From: Berghia stephanieae
Taxonomy: Eukaryota > Mollusca > Gastropoda > Nudibranchia > Aeolidiidae
Assembly (NCBI GenBank): GCA_034508935.3
Contig: CM067445.1
Coordinates: 24,447,837-24,511,836 of the forward strand
Length of the DNA: 64,000 nucleotides
Direction of reading: 5' to 3'
Every line of letters starts with the position of its first letter. Position 1 is the first letter of the stretch. The notes under the pieces were generated by a model. That model had not been told where the DNA came from. It worked only from the letters and a program-made list of their open reading frames with translations, and did not search any database. This document shows, piece by piece, positions 49,146 through 60,562 of this stretch. The position numbers and the translations under genes were made by a program.

Positions 49146-49824
49146 AATCACTACCACAACCATTATTATTAATGATGATGATGACGGTGATTGTAATATT
49201 TTTTACGCATTTTTATTATTATTCAGTGCTGCTGGTTTTCCTAGGATCCGCGGAAATCTACGGTTTTAGCGTATTTTATATAATTATACTCCCCAACCTC
49301 CACCAACCAAATGTATTCGCAGTGAGAGACTCGATGTATGATGGAACAAATCGGCGCAGTTTCACACTCTCCAGTAGTTATTTAGAGTATCAATGAAACT
49401 TTATAATCTTAATTGCTCTCAAAGTGGAGTTTATTGCAGTAAAAATTGGGCTAAAAGCAGTGACATCTATATATGAAGTCCTAGGCTAAAAGGCAATCGT
49501 TCAAAATGTTCCTCCTTTTTGACGTCAAATTGGTTTCTTCCTCTCCATAATCAATAATGCTTGTTTTTTGTTTTTTTTTTAATTTCGGATGCTCCCTCTT
49601 TAATATTGTTTCCTTTCCCTTCCATCAAACTTGTTGTGTGGCACCTACCCTAATGACATTTAGAATTATCTCTTTTTAAGGTATCTGTCACGTCCCGTCT
49701 CGTGGAAGGCCTTGACTGGGGGGTTTCTCGGAATGCCTTTTATTTATTGAATTTTAAAAATTATTTTATCATCTTCAATTTATTTCTTTATCTATTTATC
49801 TTATGTTTGTTTGTTGTTGTTGTT

Positions 49825-49910
49825 TTTTTTTGTTGGGGTTTTTTTTGGTTTTTTTTTTTGTTTTTGTTTTTTTTTTTTTTTGGGGGGGGGGGGGGGTTGG
49901 GCGGGGGAGT
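49825..49910 (+). repeat. T-run/G-run composite
   Basis: Several T runs of 8-15 with single G interruptions, then about 14 G. It lies about 0.5 kb upstream of the OTUD3 start codon. Confidence 0.9.
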
Positions 49911-50375
49911 GTTATTTCATTAGAATATCTTTTTATGATTGAAGTACAGCTCTAGCAGATTAACGTAGATTGATATAAAAATATATATAACTCCATAAAT
50001 ATCGACCCGATTGATAATTTCTATTCTTTCATGCACTCTGACATCTATCATCATCTGTCTTTCAGGTCCAGCAAACGAATTCCATCTTTAATAACGATGA
50101 ATACCAAGTAGAATATTTTTGATTTTGATTTATTCAATTTGTGACTGGATTTGATTTAAAACTCATCGTCACCAATCTGATAAGTCGGTGAAAGGTTGAT
50201 TTTTACCACCCGAGTGCTACATCTTCTATTATATCGATACTTTGCAAACGACGCAATCTGCTGAATCGTTTTTCTTGTCAACAACGTGGGTGATCGTATC
50301 TGCGAATTCCCCCAAACGGACTTCCCCACTGGGCCTGTTTTTAGTTATTTTCTATCCTCATGGACTAACACCAAA

Positions 50376-50674
50376 ATGCCAGGGAAAAACTTCTCTGGAG
50401 GCGGAAGCTTCTACCGCCAAGGGGGCAAACTCACTCGCGCCCCAGGCGGGCATCATCAACGCAATGGCAGCAGCGGATCCGACAATAGCAGCGGGATGAA
50501 CGGAGGAGGGAGCAACAATTTCTACCGCAACAACAAGGAGAATCTGGCAGTGAGGGAGGCGCACAAGAATAAGGTGAAACTCGATTCGTACCTGGCCGAT
50601 GATGAGAACTTTCCATCCTTTAAAGTACAGCTGGCACAGATGGGTCTCGAGCTACGGGATATCCCAGCTGATGG
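50376..50674 (+). CDS. OTUD3: OTUD3 ortholog, first coding exon
   Basis: Starts MPGKNFSGGGSFYRQGGK (A at -3 of the ATG) and runs 99 codons plus two bases to a GTGAGT donor. The N-terminus is Gly/Ser/Asn-rich. The end, FPSFKVQLAQMGLELRDIP followed by ADG, matches human OTUD3 FANQLQALGLKLREVPGDG, which leads straight into the catalytic NCLFRA motif of OTU deubiquitinases. The split codon is consistent with the next exon starting at that glycine. I looked for NCLFRA in the following 13.3 kb and did not see it, so the catalytic exon lies right of the window. In the family OTUD3 removes ubiquitin chains in the cytoplasm and nucleus. OTUD4- or OTUD5-like identity is less likely because the QLxxxGLxLR..P.DG spacing fits OTUD3. 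Confidence 0.85.
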
Positions 50675-51265
50675 GTGAGTAGATATTGTTATTGAAGATA
50701 TTCATTGAAAGAATTAAGAATTAATATAACGATTGAAGAAATTGTCCGAATTGTGGGAAATCTTTTGACAACGGGGTTTGGGTTGGTAACGTATTACTAG
50801 TATGGGAGATTTTTATCCCCGGCAACGAAGCAACACAATGATGAATAAATTGCATTACACGTATTAACTATTCTTCATCACATCACGCCTTGAATGTTCG
50901 ACGTCTTCCTTTTCATCCTCATCCTCATCCTCTTCCTCGTCATCATCATCATCACTTGCATTTTTGTTCAGCGCTGTATAAAGCGAGTTATTTTCTCCAA
51001 GCATGTGACTAGTTCTTGACTTTGTAAAGTCGTGGCCTTCATATCTTATACTTAATGTCATTTATTTCACCATTCCATAGGTACTTTATTATTATTGCTT
51101 GGACGTTGGGATAAGCTGGCAATTTAACGTGGATAGAATTATTAGAATGCTCTATTCATATATTCGACCATGCTGTATTAATGTGTTCATTATTGCCCAT
51201 TTATGACCCCAATGTCTTGTTATTTTTTAATCATTTTCTTTTCTTGGTGTTTATGATTGTATGTG

Positions 51266-51269
<4 letters not shown>

Positions 51270-51307
<38 letters not shown>
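51270..51307. repeat. (GT)n microsatellite
   Basis: About 19 GT dinucleotides. Confidence 0.95.
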
Positions 51308-51309
<2 letters not shown>

Positions 51310-52015
51310 AATGTTTGTGTTGTTAGTTTTGAGAGAGTGTGTTAGACTGTGTATAAAAGGGAGGCGTACTTTTGTTAATGCTGTTTAGCTCTATATTTTT
51401 TAAAAAAAAGGATTTGATAAAAGAATTGTTTTCCTCCCGGCATTCATTCAGAAAAAATTGTCATATGAAATCCATCCATTGTGGAATTTGTTGTTTTGAC
51501 CCATCTTCTACGAGCTACGACTGACGCAAACCTTTATTATTATTAACATTAAGTTAAACCCGATTTTGGGCGGTCCACTGGAAACGGAGAATAAGGGATT
51601 TTCTTAGTCTGCCACTTGTAAGATTAGAGGGGAGAAAAGGCGTATACACAGTTTTGTCCAGACGACTGGTTTTGTCCATCTTCGCCCGCAACAAAGAAAT
51701 TAATCAACGTTCCATTTATTATGTCAACCTTTCGATGTGTGGGTTGCTTATTATCAACGTTCAAATAATGGAAAGCTGATGAGAAAGAATTGGGCTACTG
51801 TTTCCTTAAATATTTCATATCTGACCAATCGTCTCAGAACGATTGTATGTCGGGGGTAAACCGTAGCTGAAATTGAAGCCTAAATTAATAGGGGGTACAG
51901 TGGGTTTTGTCTTATACTCCAAGAAACTTGATGTTCCTATCTCTTATTATTTTGACTTCAAACTCGATTTAATTCATCCAGTTCATTCCGACATACTACC
52001 GGATTGACACGATGA

Positions 52016-52199
<184 letters not shown>

Positions 52200-53133
52200 G
52201 ATTCAAAAGTTTTGAGTTTTAGGATCGGGGCGGATTGACTGTGTACTGCTTTTAACGTAGTATAAATTGCGTTTGAGTTGATATTAATAGAAATAGTAAC
52301 GCTGACATTGATGCGCGGCATTCCACGGATTCACCATGCTCTCAGCGCTTTACCAATACTTCATTTATTCCCACAGCAAACTTCATTGCGTCAACTTTAC
52401 ATTTCATACAGACAAGTCGCCTGTTAGTTCCTTTTTTTATCGTGCACTCTAACAGTATCCGTCAGTGCTTACAGCAGGTGTTTCGCGTCTGGCTTTGGTT
52501 TTATTTGGATCTGAACAATTCATAGAGATATTTTAGAGGGCCATTGATCATTATCTTGACAAGGTTATCGATTGACTTCTATTGGTTTTTAAATCGACTT
52601 TGACGCAAATGCATTATTTACAAGGGTAGCGTTTCAAATTATGCTTATCCATTCATGTTTATAGGAGCAGTGATCGGTAAAATTCTCACGACCCTCCGAT
52701 AAAATCCCATTAGGGGAGGAATAAAATCAATTCTACATTATTGTAATGATTTGTTTTGAGATTGAATCGACCTAGTCTTGATTTTGACAGGGTCATGACA
52801 TAATTGAATGTTCCTGAAAATTCAATAGACGACAAGGCCAAATCATATAAGGTGCCAGACTTGATTGAAACCAGGTCCTACTTTTTGTCCATCAAACACC
52901 GCTTTTTGTCATTTATTTCGTCTCCAATGGTCAACATTTACTATTGATGAATAAATAGGATACTTTGGGGCATGCAATTGCAGAATTTTAAAAGTTATAC
53001 GCGTTGTTTAATGAACTTCGAATTGTTTCTTTTCTTTCTTTTTTTTCGGAGGGTGAATACAGTAAGATAGTTGTTTATAAGAAGCGTGTCCTCATTGTAT
53101 CAAAATGTTAGATATGGACGTCCCTGGCTATTA

Positions 53134-53138
<5 letters not shown>

Positions 53139-53177
<39 letters not shown>

Positions 53178-53440
53178 CTAATCCTCACCGATGGGGCACA
53201 TAAGGCATCTACCAATGACTTCGATGATTGTCTGTCGGCTGCATGAAGACCTATGTTATTCTAAGTTAGGCCACCTCTTTAAGCTCTATATCCACGTTTC
53301 TTTGGGTCTGCCTCTTCGTCTTTTGCCATTAGCCGTCTAGCGGATCGCAGTTCTTGGTAAAGCAGTTGCCTCCATTCTGGTATCTATAACATGTCATAGT
53401 CATCTCCATCTGCGTCTCTTTATAGTTTGTAGCTATTCTC
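53139..53440 (-). mobile_element. LINE 3' remnant with (TAAG)n tail, RTE-like
   Basis: On the minus strand: GATGACTATGACATGTTATAG, then GCAAAAGACGAAGAGGCAGA (KRRRGRP-like), ATGCCTTATGTGCCCCATCG and GGTGAGGATTAGG, followed by about nine TAAG units. A short tandem tail in place of poly(A) and the RRGRP block fit the 3' end of an RTE-type LINE. No RT core. Confidence 0.6.
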
Positions 53441-53469
53441 ATTGTATCTGTCTTTGGTCCATTATTACC

Positions 53470-53605
<136 letters not shown>

Positions 53606-54454
53606 TTTTTTCTTCTTCTCTTTCTCTCACTTCCACGTTTAATTGTTCAGTAGTGCAGCATGGTTGTCTTTGATTTTATTTTAGTAAATTTTCCGCGATT
53701 TAAAAATGTATGCTCACAGACTTAAACCAAGATAAATTTTATTCTGCCCATTCCAAAAGAAAAAGTCACGTTTCAAAGTCTTGAGACAAATCTTAATTTG
53801 AAAGGACAGGTCAACCTGACAGCAGTAGTCCACGTGACCTCCTCGGTTCTTTATGAGGGAACGTAAACCGCCAATAACACTGTTATGTGTTTTATTAATA
53901 GCGCGACTATTTACGAACCGTTTAATGGCATTCTTGGCACAGGCTTCTTTTTTTTTTTTTTTTTTTTTCGTAGCGGACAGAATTGAAGGATAATGGTAAT
54001 CGTGGAATATTGCCATAGTACTGCTTGTGTGGTTGACGATATCAATACCCTCAATGCCTTCGCCTTTTCAAGACTTTACAGGTTTCTCTTGGTATAAATA
54101 AAATAAAGAATCTTGGATAATGTCCTCAAAATGTGTGGTTTTCCGCACTCGTTAGACATGCCTCAATTGGGGATTTGGAATTTCCATTTTTTAAAGTAAG
54201 GGAATATAAATTATATAAAGGATAAGGAGTAGACACGATGCGCCCTAAAGAGAGGGGAATTAAGAGAATGTGTGAATAGGTGGGGGTGAGGTCTTGAATA
54301 ACAATATAAACATACGTTTGTCCAAATTTGAATTAAATCATTCTCTGGTTGCTCCCCCATACCATAGAGTGTTAAGCATTCTGGTCTTAACCTGTTCTGT
54401 CGTACTATGAAAAACAAAACATAAACAGAAGAGAAAAGAAAAAAAAATATGGCT

Positions 54455-54612
54455 CGAAAACTCTAGTTTTAAATATCGATCGGTAAAAGTGACATTGATC
54501 TTGTCAACAACTCTCAAACCCGGGACATTCGAAGCTTTTTTTGACAAGATGAGAAATATTTTAATCGATCGATATTTGAAAGACAAGTTTTCTGGCTACA
54601 AAAAATTTAATG
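54455..54612. repeat. Palindromic repeat Q, with copies at 58940-59060 and 60840-60965
   Basis: Left arm TTTTAAATATCGATCGGTAA..CTTGTCAACAACTCTC and right arm TTTGACAAGATGAG..TAATCGATCGATATTTGAA are inverted copies. Single arms with ATCGATCGA, CTTGGCAAAAACTC and GGCCAGAAAAC lie at 58940-59060 and, inverted, 60840-60965. No coding frame. Confidence 0.7.
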
Positions 54613-54689
54613 TGTTTTTTACCAGAGAATGACAGTGTTATGGCGATGATGGTCCATGGCCAACCCGAAGGCTAAAGAAAGGGAATGCA

Positions 54690-54965
54690 ATTGGATTCAA
54701 TAGTCTGATGTCACGTGCCCGGCAACGGCGGCCATCTTGGTTCTAAACAAAGAAAATCATTACTTTTTATTCTTCATGCTGGATAGAACTTTTCATTCCC
54801 TTTTCATATGCCTTGTGATCAGAATGTGTAAAAGTCAATACATGATCAAATTGATGGGGTTTTTTACCTCTGGATACGCGTTTAAGCTCGCCGGGGAAAT
54901 ATTTCATACGGCGTCAGCCATTGTTCCGATAGTTTAGAGCCAGTGTTACTAAGTTACCATACGTC
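54690..54965 (+). repeat. Dispersed repeat Y, copy 2
   Basis: Inverse of 11398-11690. Contains TGATGTCACGTG and GGCAACGGCGGCCATCTTGG, the latter holding the YY1-type word AAGATGGCCGCC on the opposite strand. It lies about 45 bp before the repeat K array. Confidence 0.8.
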
Positions 54966-55007
54966 ATTAGGAAGGAAGTGACAGTACGACTGTTGAAGAC
55001 TATTCTA

Positions 55008-55386
55008 TAGATAGTATGCAGATGACGTCACTCAGGCATTTGTTATTGTTTTTGCCATCCGCGTTTGTGAGTTGTTCTCACTAAACTGTATTAACCTGAC
55101 TGTAGATAGTATGCAGATGACGTCACTCAGGCCTTTGTTATTGTTTTTGCCATCCGCGTTTGTGAGCTGTTCTCACTAAACTGTATTAACCAGACTATAA
55201 AAGTTCATGGTTACACAGAGTTTGTGTGTTGGTCCGTTATACTTCCGGATGGCAATGTTGTGAACTCCTTGGCCAAGCGCATTCTATCTATAAACGTTCA
55301 TGGTTACACAGAGTTTGTGTGTTGCTCCTTTATACTTCCGGATGGCAATGTTGTGAACTCCTTGGCCAAGCGCATTCTATCTATAG
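55008..55386 (+). repeat. Repeat K array: two 5' halves then two 3' halves
   Basis: 5' half (ATAGATAGTATGCAGATG..CTGTATTAACC) at 55008-55101 and again 55102-55195. 3' half (GTTCATGGTTACACAGAG..GCGCATTCTATCTAT) at 55196-55290 and again 55291-55386. Each 5' half carries a perfect TGACGTCA (55023-55030, 55118-55125). The single copy at 47555 has one of each half. Confidence 0.85.
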
Positions 55387-56133
55387 ACTTCTGTAATAAT
55401 TCTCTAATGATGACAGCTATCACTGCTGTCAGGAATGCCAGTTTGGTATAATAATATAATTTACCAGGTTAACCGTACATAGGAGTAAAGCATTTTGCAA
55501 AGTTCCAAATACACGACGCCTACTCATGACAGTAGAAATAAATACTGTTTTATTTTGATGTAATGTCATTTTAACAGATTTGTTATTAATGCCGCGCATG
55601 TGAATTTAGTAATTCTTTCCCCACACAAATAAATGTTAAGTTTGCTGCGGATCATTTGGCTTTTTATTTTCTTTTTCAAGAACTATCTGACAACCCTGAT
55701 TGCTGTGGGAATGCTTGCTAGCCTACAGTGTGAACCTGTTTACCATTGAGATGTCTGTTTGAAAGTGTGTGTGGTGTGTGTGTGTGGAGGGGGGGGGGGG
55801 ATGGCATGGGTCTAGGTTGACCTCGTGAATTGTTATTATCTTGTTCATTGTCCACCTCTGTCACTGTCTGTCCTGTGTTTATGAAGGTATGGTCAATTCA
55901 AGTCGTTGGTTTTCATCAGATATTCTCATTCATTTTGTTTCAATGCAAGTGGAAACCTTGTTTTGTTTCGTTTGTTTTTTAAATTTTATTTTCTACTAGA
56001 TTGGTTAATCGAACGCTATTTTTAAAGATGTGTTTAAGAAGAAAGTGAATTTAAGGTCAACTCGGCTGTTCTAAAGCCTTGAGGTCGTGGTTCCAACTTA
56101 CAACGTTTCGATTCAATTATAACATGCGATTTG

Positions 56134-56440
56134 CGCGGCTATGTGGTCTTGTGGTATGACACTCGCTTTCGGATTGGAAGGTCCTGGGTTCGAGCCTCGC
56201 GCTCGGCGCATAGTTGTGTCCTTGGAAAAGGCTCTTTACTCATTTCTCTCACCGTACTCAGGTGTAAAATGAGTACCTGGCCATTAACCTGGCCATTGTC
56301 TTTGTCCGAAAAATTGTAATATCGCCTAACAGGCGGCATGTCCCGTCCTACATGTTAAATGTTGCTGTTGACAAGGGGCCCCTTGTAAAGCGCTTTTAGC
56401 ACATTTAGTGGATATTGCGCTATATAAATCTAATAAAAAG
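56134..56440 (+). mobile_element. tRNA-derived SINE, family P, copy 3 (best preserved)
   Basis: Head GTGGTCTTGTGGTATGACAC, B-box GGTTCGAGCCTC; body TCCTTGGAAAAGGCTCTTTA, GTGTAAAATGAGTACCTGGC, ATCGCCTAACAGGCGGCATG; tail CCCTTGTAAAGCGCTTTTAG and GATATTGCGCTATATAAATC. The tail is of the kind shared with the LINE that supplies the reverse transcriptase. Confidence 0.88.
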
Positions 56441-57352
56441 GTCAATCTCAAAATTCACGTTGAATGTCTCAACATCTCTACTCGTCCTCCTTTAATTAAA
56501 CCTCAAAATATTGAAAAGTTTTCGCAGAGTAATTTTCCACTTTTTATTTATTTATTTATTTTGATTGATTGATTTGTTGGAACATTTACTGAATGAGACG
56601 GTGTCATCGAATATGACACGAAAAGACCCCCCCCCCCCCCAAAAAAAAAAAAAAAAAAAAAAAGAATTAAAATTCATTTTTAAGAACTGGGAAAAGATTA
56701 ATTTAGTAAAAAAAAAGAATTCTCAATTAAATTCTCTTGAAAATGATCCCTGATCCCGAGACTGAAAGCCGAAAACCCAAAACAGAAAAGGGGTGGTTGC
56801 TTGTTACAGTGAATCAAGTCGGGTCGAATACTGGGTATAGTGGACGCAGTGCAATGACATGATTTGAAACAATGAGCTCTGCTAAACCACTAATAATAAT
56901 ATAACTTTGGTTGTGTATGAAGCTGTTTTTTTATAAAGAACGTTTATATTTTCCATCGCGAATTACAAAGTGAAAGTAAGAGTCGTTAAATGACTTTGCT
57001 CCTGCTTTTACATAATGCAATAACTTTTTGACACAACCTCAATCTTTCCCTTGAAAATTTTAGTGGATGAATGGGAGGGGGCGGGGGCATGATGGTCAAA
57101 ACTTATAGCAGATCGTAACAAGGGATGAAAGCGACGCATTATGGCCTCCTCTCTTTACAATTCTCACCACCCATTATTCCTAAACATTCATTCCTTGCTA
57201 AATGGTATGCCACTACCTCGATATTATCATCTACTCCATAACCACTTATCATCTCTTCGCGACATTTGCGTGATTCAGAATCCGCCGTTTAAAAAACACA
57301 CCACAGCAGGAATAAGGAAAGCATGCTGGGACATCGCCACTCGTATTCGTCC

Positions 57353-58740
57353 TAGTGCCGCGCTGAAGACCAGTCTAGACCGCGGTCCGACGGTCTTTTA
57401 GCTGTGAACCGAAGACCGGTCCCAGAGGGGAAGATCGGCGGCGGTCCTCACTTCTTATCACCTTTCAACTAGTGCGGGGCGGTCCTTACAAGGACCACGG
57501 TCCTACGGTCTCGCGCCATAGCCTACTACTTCCCCAGCGATTCGTTGCTTCGGTTGCCTATCTTCCACCAATCACCACCCATCCCACTTAATTAATCGCA
57601 CCCACCCCCCTTTGCCATACACTAAACGACACAGACGACCATACAGGCAGACGACCACCAACCTCCACTCCGCAAACCGCCCTTTCGTGTGTGAGATGGG
57701 GGGAACAGGAGGCGCACGCCTTGGACGATTCCATTATACGGGGTAAATTTCAAAATTTACTACACCATAATGATCGCAATGACAATGATCTATGGTGAAG
57801 GCATGACCCCTCTTCTCTAATGGGTTATTGTTTGAAATGTATGTGACTACAAAAGATGTGTGTGTTGTGTGTGTGTGTGTGTGTGTGTGTGTCGAACCTA
57901 GCAAGTAGCAAATCCGATTTTTTGTTTTCTTTTGTCCATCTCTTGTCACCACTCCTTTCTATCGCAGTGTTGTCATTTAAAATAATACAATAATATTAAA
58001 ATTTCGTTTGGTGTTTTTACTAATCAAATAATATGAGTTTCATTAGTTTCTTCCTTCCAAAAAACCCAGTTATAACGTCTGAATTTTAAAAAAGTCCAAT
58101 AGAATATTTGGGACCCCGATAGCTCAGTTGATAGAGCACTCTCTTTATACGCAAAGGGCCAGAGATCGATCCCGGGTGCAGTCGATTTTTTTCTGAATCC
58201 CTGTCTACTCAGCAATGAATGGGTAGCTGAGTTTGTTAGATCTGGCGAAAAGTCACCATCGACCCCTCTTTATCACCTCATCCACCCCCTCTTATTATAA
58301 CTTCACGTCTCTCTCTTACTCTTCAATGCTCGCTGCCCTCTAATGTGTGTGTGTGTGGGGGGGGGGGGGGGGGGAGGGGGGGGGGGGGTAGGAGTTGCGT
58401 GTGTGTATCAACGCCACGAACAACTCGATCAACGCCTTGGGCGATGCCATTATCTCCGTTAATGGGGATAAATTTCAAATTTTATTAAATTATCGAAGTA
58501 ACAATGAAGTACGGTGAGCAAATAAAGAAGGCATCACCCCTCTTCTCTAATTAGGTTACAATTTGAAATGAGTGTGACTACTCCGTGTGTTTTACTCCTG
58601 TAGGCCACGGTTTTCATCGTGTAGCGGTCTTTAACGGTTCAAGAATGAACGGACCGGTCTAGGACCGGTCCTTGCGGTCTTCATTTCCCAAGGACCGTAG
58701 GACCGTGGTCCTTAAGCTTGCCAAGGACCGCCCCGCACTA
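57353..58740. mobile_element. hAT-type non-autonomous element with 8-bp target duplications
   Basis: ATTCGTCC lies immediately outside both ends (57345-57352 and 58741-58748). Ends are inverted: TAGTGCCGCGCTG and, reversed, TAGTGCGGGGCGG, of the TAGnG type used by hAT elements. GGACCG/CGGTCC words are densely repeated within about 170 bp of both ends, and a further internal terminus-like CTAGTGCGGGGCGGTCC lies near 57475. An internal segment at about 57715-57860 is directly repeated at about 58435-58590 (GCGCACGCCTTGGACGAT / TCAACGCCTTGGGCGAT; CCCCTCTTCTCTAAT in both). A family V SINE has inserted between them. No transposase. Confidence 0.85.
58112..58262 (+). mobile_element. tRNA-derived SINE, family V, 3'-truncated, nested in the hAT-type element
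   Basis: Head GATAGCTCAGTTGATAGAGC, B-box GATCGATCCCGG, body CTCAGCAATGAATGGGTAGC and GTTTGTTAGATCTGGCGAAA, then the copy stops. Confidence 0.85.
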
Positions 58741-59065
58741 ATTCGTCCTCCCTTGTCATATGAAGAGTTTACAGCTTCCTAAGCTCATAAATAGACATCG
58801 TCTTTAGATATTATTCATTATGTTTATGTGTATTATTGATATGGTCAACCCATGTTTATTGGGGTTCTAATAATAAATATGTCAAAATGATTATATTATT
58901 TTATATACGTACTATTTTTATCAGACAGCCTGAGTTATGAAATGACTTCTCGAAGTCCCGGGTTTGAGAGTTTTTGCCAAGACGAGAGTCATTTAAACCG
59001 ATCGATATTTGAAGGACGAGTTTTCTGGCCAAATGTTAAAATATGGGTTTTTCCAGAGTACGGCA

Positions 59066-59345
59066 GTATAAGCCCTCAGTTGGTAGAGCACTCGCTTCAC
59101 ACGCAAAGGGACCAAGATCGATCCCGGGTGCAGTCGATATATTTTCTGACCCTCTTGTCCACCCAGCAGTGAATGGGTAGCTGAGTCTGTTAGATTTGGT
59201 GGAAGGTACTTTGCGATAGACTAACGTCCTATCAAAAGGATAGCAAGCAACTGCTTTAGTCCGTTTAACGCTATAGAAACCGGGATAAACCCCGGCTCCA
59301 TGGGCCTAATGGCGCTGAAGGACTACTTTATCTTTCAATGTCTTC
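59066..59345 (+). mobile_element. tRNA-derived SINE, family V, full-length copy
   Basis: CTCAGTTGGTAGAGCACTCG, CTTCACACGCAAAGGGACC (valine-like loop), B-box GATCGATCCCGG, then ACCCAGCAGTGAATGGGTAG, GACTAACGTCCTATCAAAAG, AAACCGGGATAAACCCC and the tail GAAGGACTACTTTATC. It starts directly after an arm of repeat Q. Confidence 0.88.
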
Positions 59346-59681
59346 ACTTTGGCACCGTCTTATACAGTTTGTAATAATCAAGTTTTCTTACTCCATCGGC
59401 ACAATGTTCCTCTGAAGTGCCAGAGGTGATCCCAAAAAAAAAGGGTTTCCCATAATCCAGTTGGTTACTGCATGCTTAGATCTTACAACAATTACTACCG
59501 TCCTCGGTCCCTCCTATATCCGGCCTGAACACAAGGGGATACTATTTAAATCCTCCCTAACTGAGGCCCTCCTTCTCACGTCTTCTTAAATGTTATTATA
59601 GTATATAGTCAGGTATTCTGGCAAACCGTATTTAGTTTAATTTTTCACTTTGGCCATGAAACTTTGGCTTAAGTTGTTGCT

Positions 59682-59964
59682 TTGTGGTCTATGTGGTATG
59701 TCCCTCGCTTTCGGATCGGAAGATCCTGGGTTCGAGCCTGTTTTCGGCGCATAGTTGAATCCTTGGAAAAGACTCTTTACACATATTTTCTCACCGTACT
59801 CCGGTGTAAAATGAGTACCTGGCCTCTTTCTGAAAAAAAAAATGTGTAATATCGTCTAACAGGCGTCATGTCTCGTTCTGCATGTTACGTGTTGCTGTTG
59901 GTGAAGCACCCTTTGTAAAGCGCTTTGAGCACGTCTAGTGGATATTGCGCAATATAAAAGCTCT
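59682..59964 (+). mobile_element. tRNA-derived SINE, family P, copy 4
   Basis: CTCGCTTTCGGATCGGAAG, B-box GGTTCGAGCCTG, CTTGGAAAAGACTCTTTAC, GTGTAAAATGAGTACCTGGC, ATCGTCTAACAGGCGTCATG, CTTTGTAAAGCGCTTTGAGC, GATATTGCGCAATATAAAAG. Closest to the 56134 copy. Confidence 0.88.
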
Positions 59965-60097
59965 CTTTTTTAAATAATTTTTTTTTAAAAATAGATTTTG
60001 TTCAATGACCGTCAACTTTGGTGCATATAATGTCAGGTATTAACGAACGCAATCACGACCTTCTAAACATTGTTGTAACGGACAGTATTTTACGTTC

Positions 60098-60420
60098 TCT
60101 CTCTCCCCTCTCTCTCCTCTCTCTCTCTCCTCTCTCTCCTCTCTCTCTCGCTCTCTCTCTCTCTCCTCTCTCTCTCCTTCTCTCTCTCCTCTCTCTCTCT
60201 CTCCTCCTCTCTCTCTCTTCTTTCGGCCATTCAGAATTCTACTTATTGTCCACTTGCTAACTTGTGCCTTTTCAGTGCCTCCCCCTGTTGACGGCCGCGT
60301 AAATGATTTAATAGGGATTCCCACTGGGAGTTAGGGTACGAATACCATTAAGGTCCTCGGCTATTGTTGTAGACTATCTCTAGATGTACTAGCTGGATGG
60401 ACAGATAGGTATCACCTCTT

Positions 60421-60477
<57 letters not shown>

Positions 60478-60504
60478 CTCTCTCTCTCTCTCTCTCTCTT
60501 TCTT

Positions 60505-60560
<56 letters not shown>
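60098..60560. repeat. Two (CT)n arrays
   Basis: CT dinucleotides with CTC interruptions at about 60098-60222 and 60418-60560. Arg/Glu or Ser/Leu frames across them are artefacts. Confidence 0.95.

Positions 60561-60562
<2 letters not shown>

Noticed and set aside
50286-50375. Upstream extension of the OTUD3 frame
   Set aside because: It would begin at GTG; the first ATG in frame at 50376 has a suitable context and the family shows no longer N-terminus that I recall.
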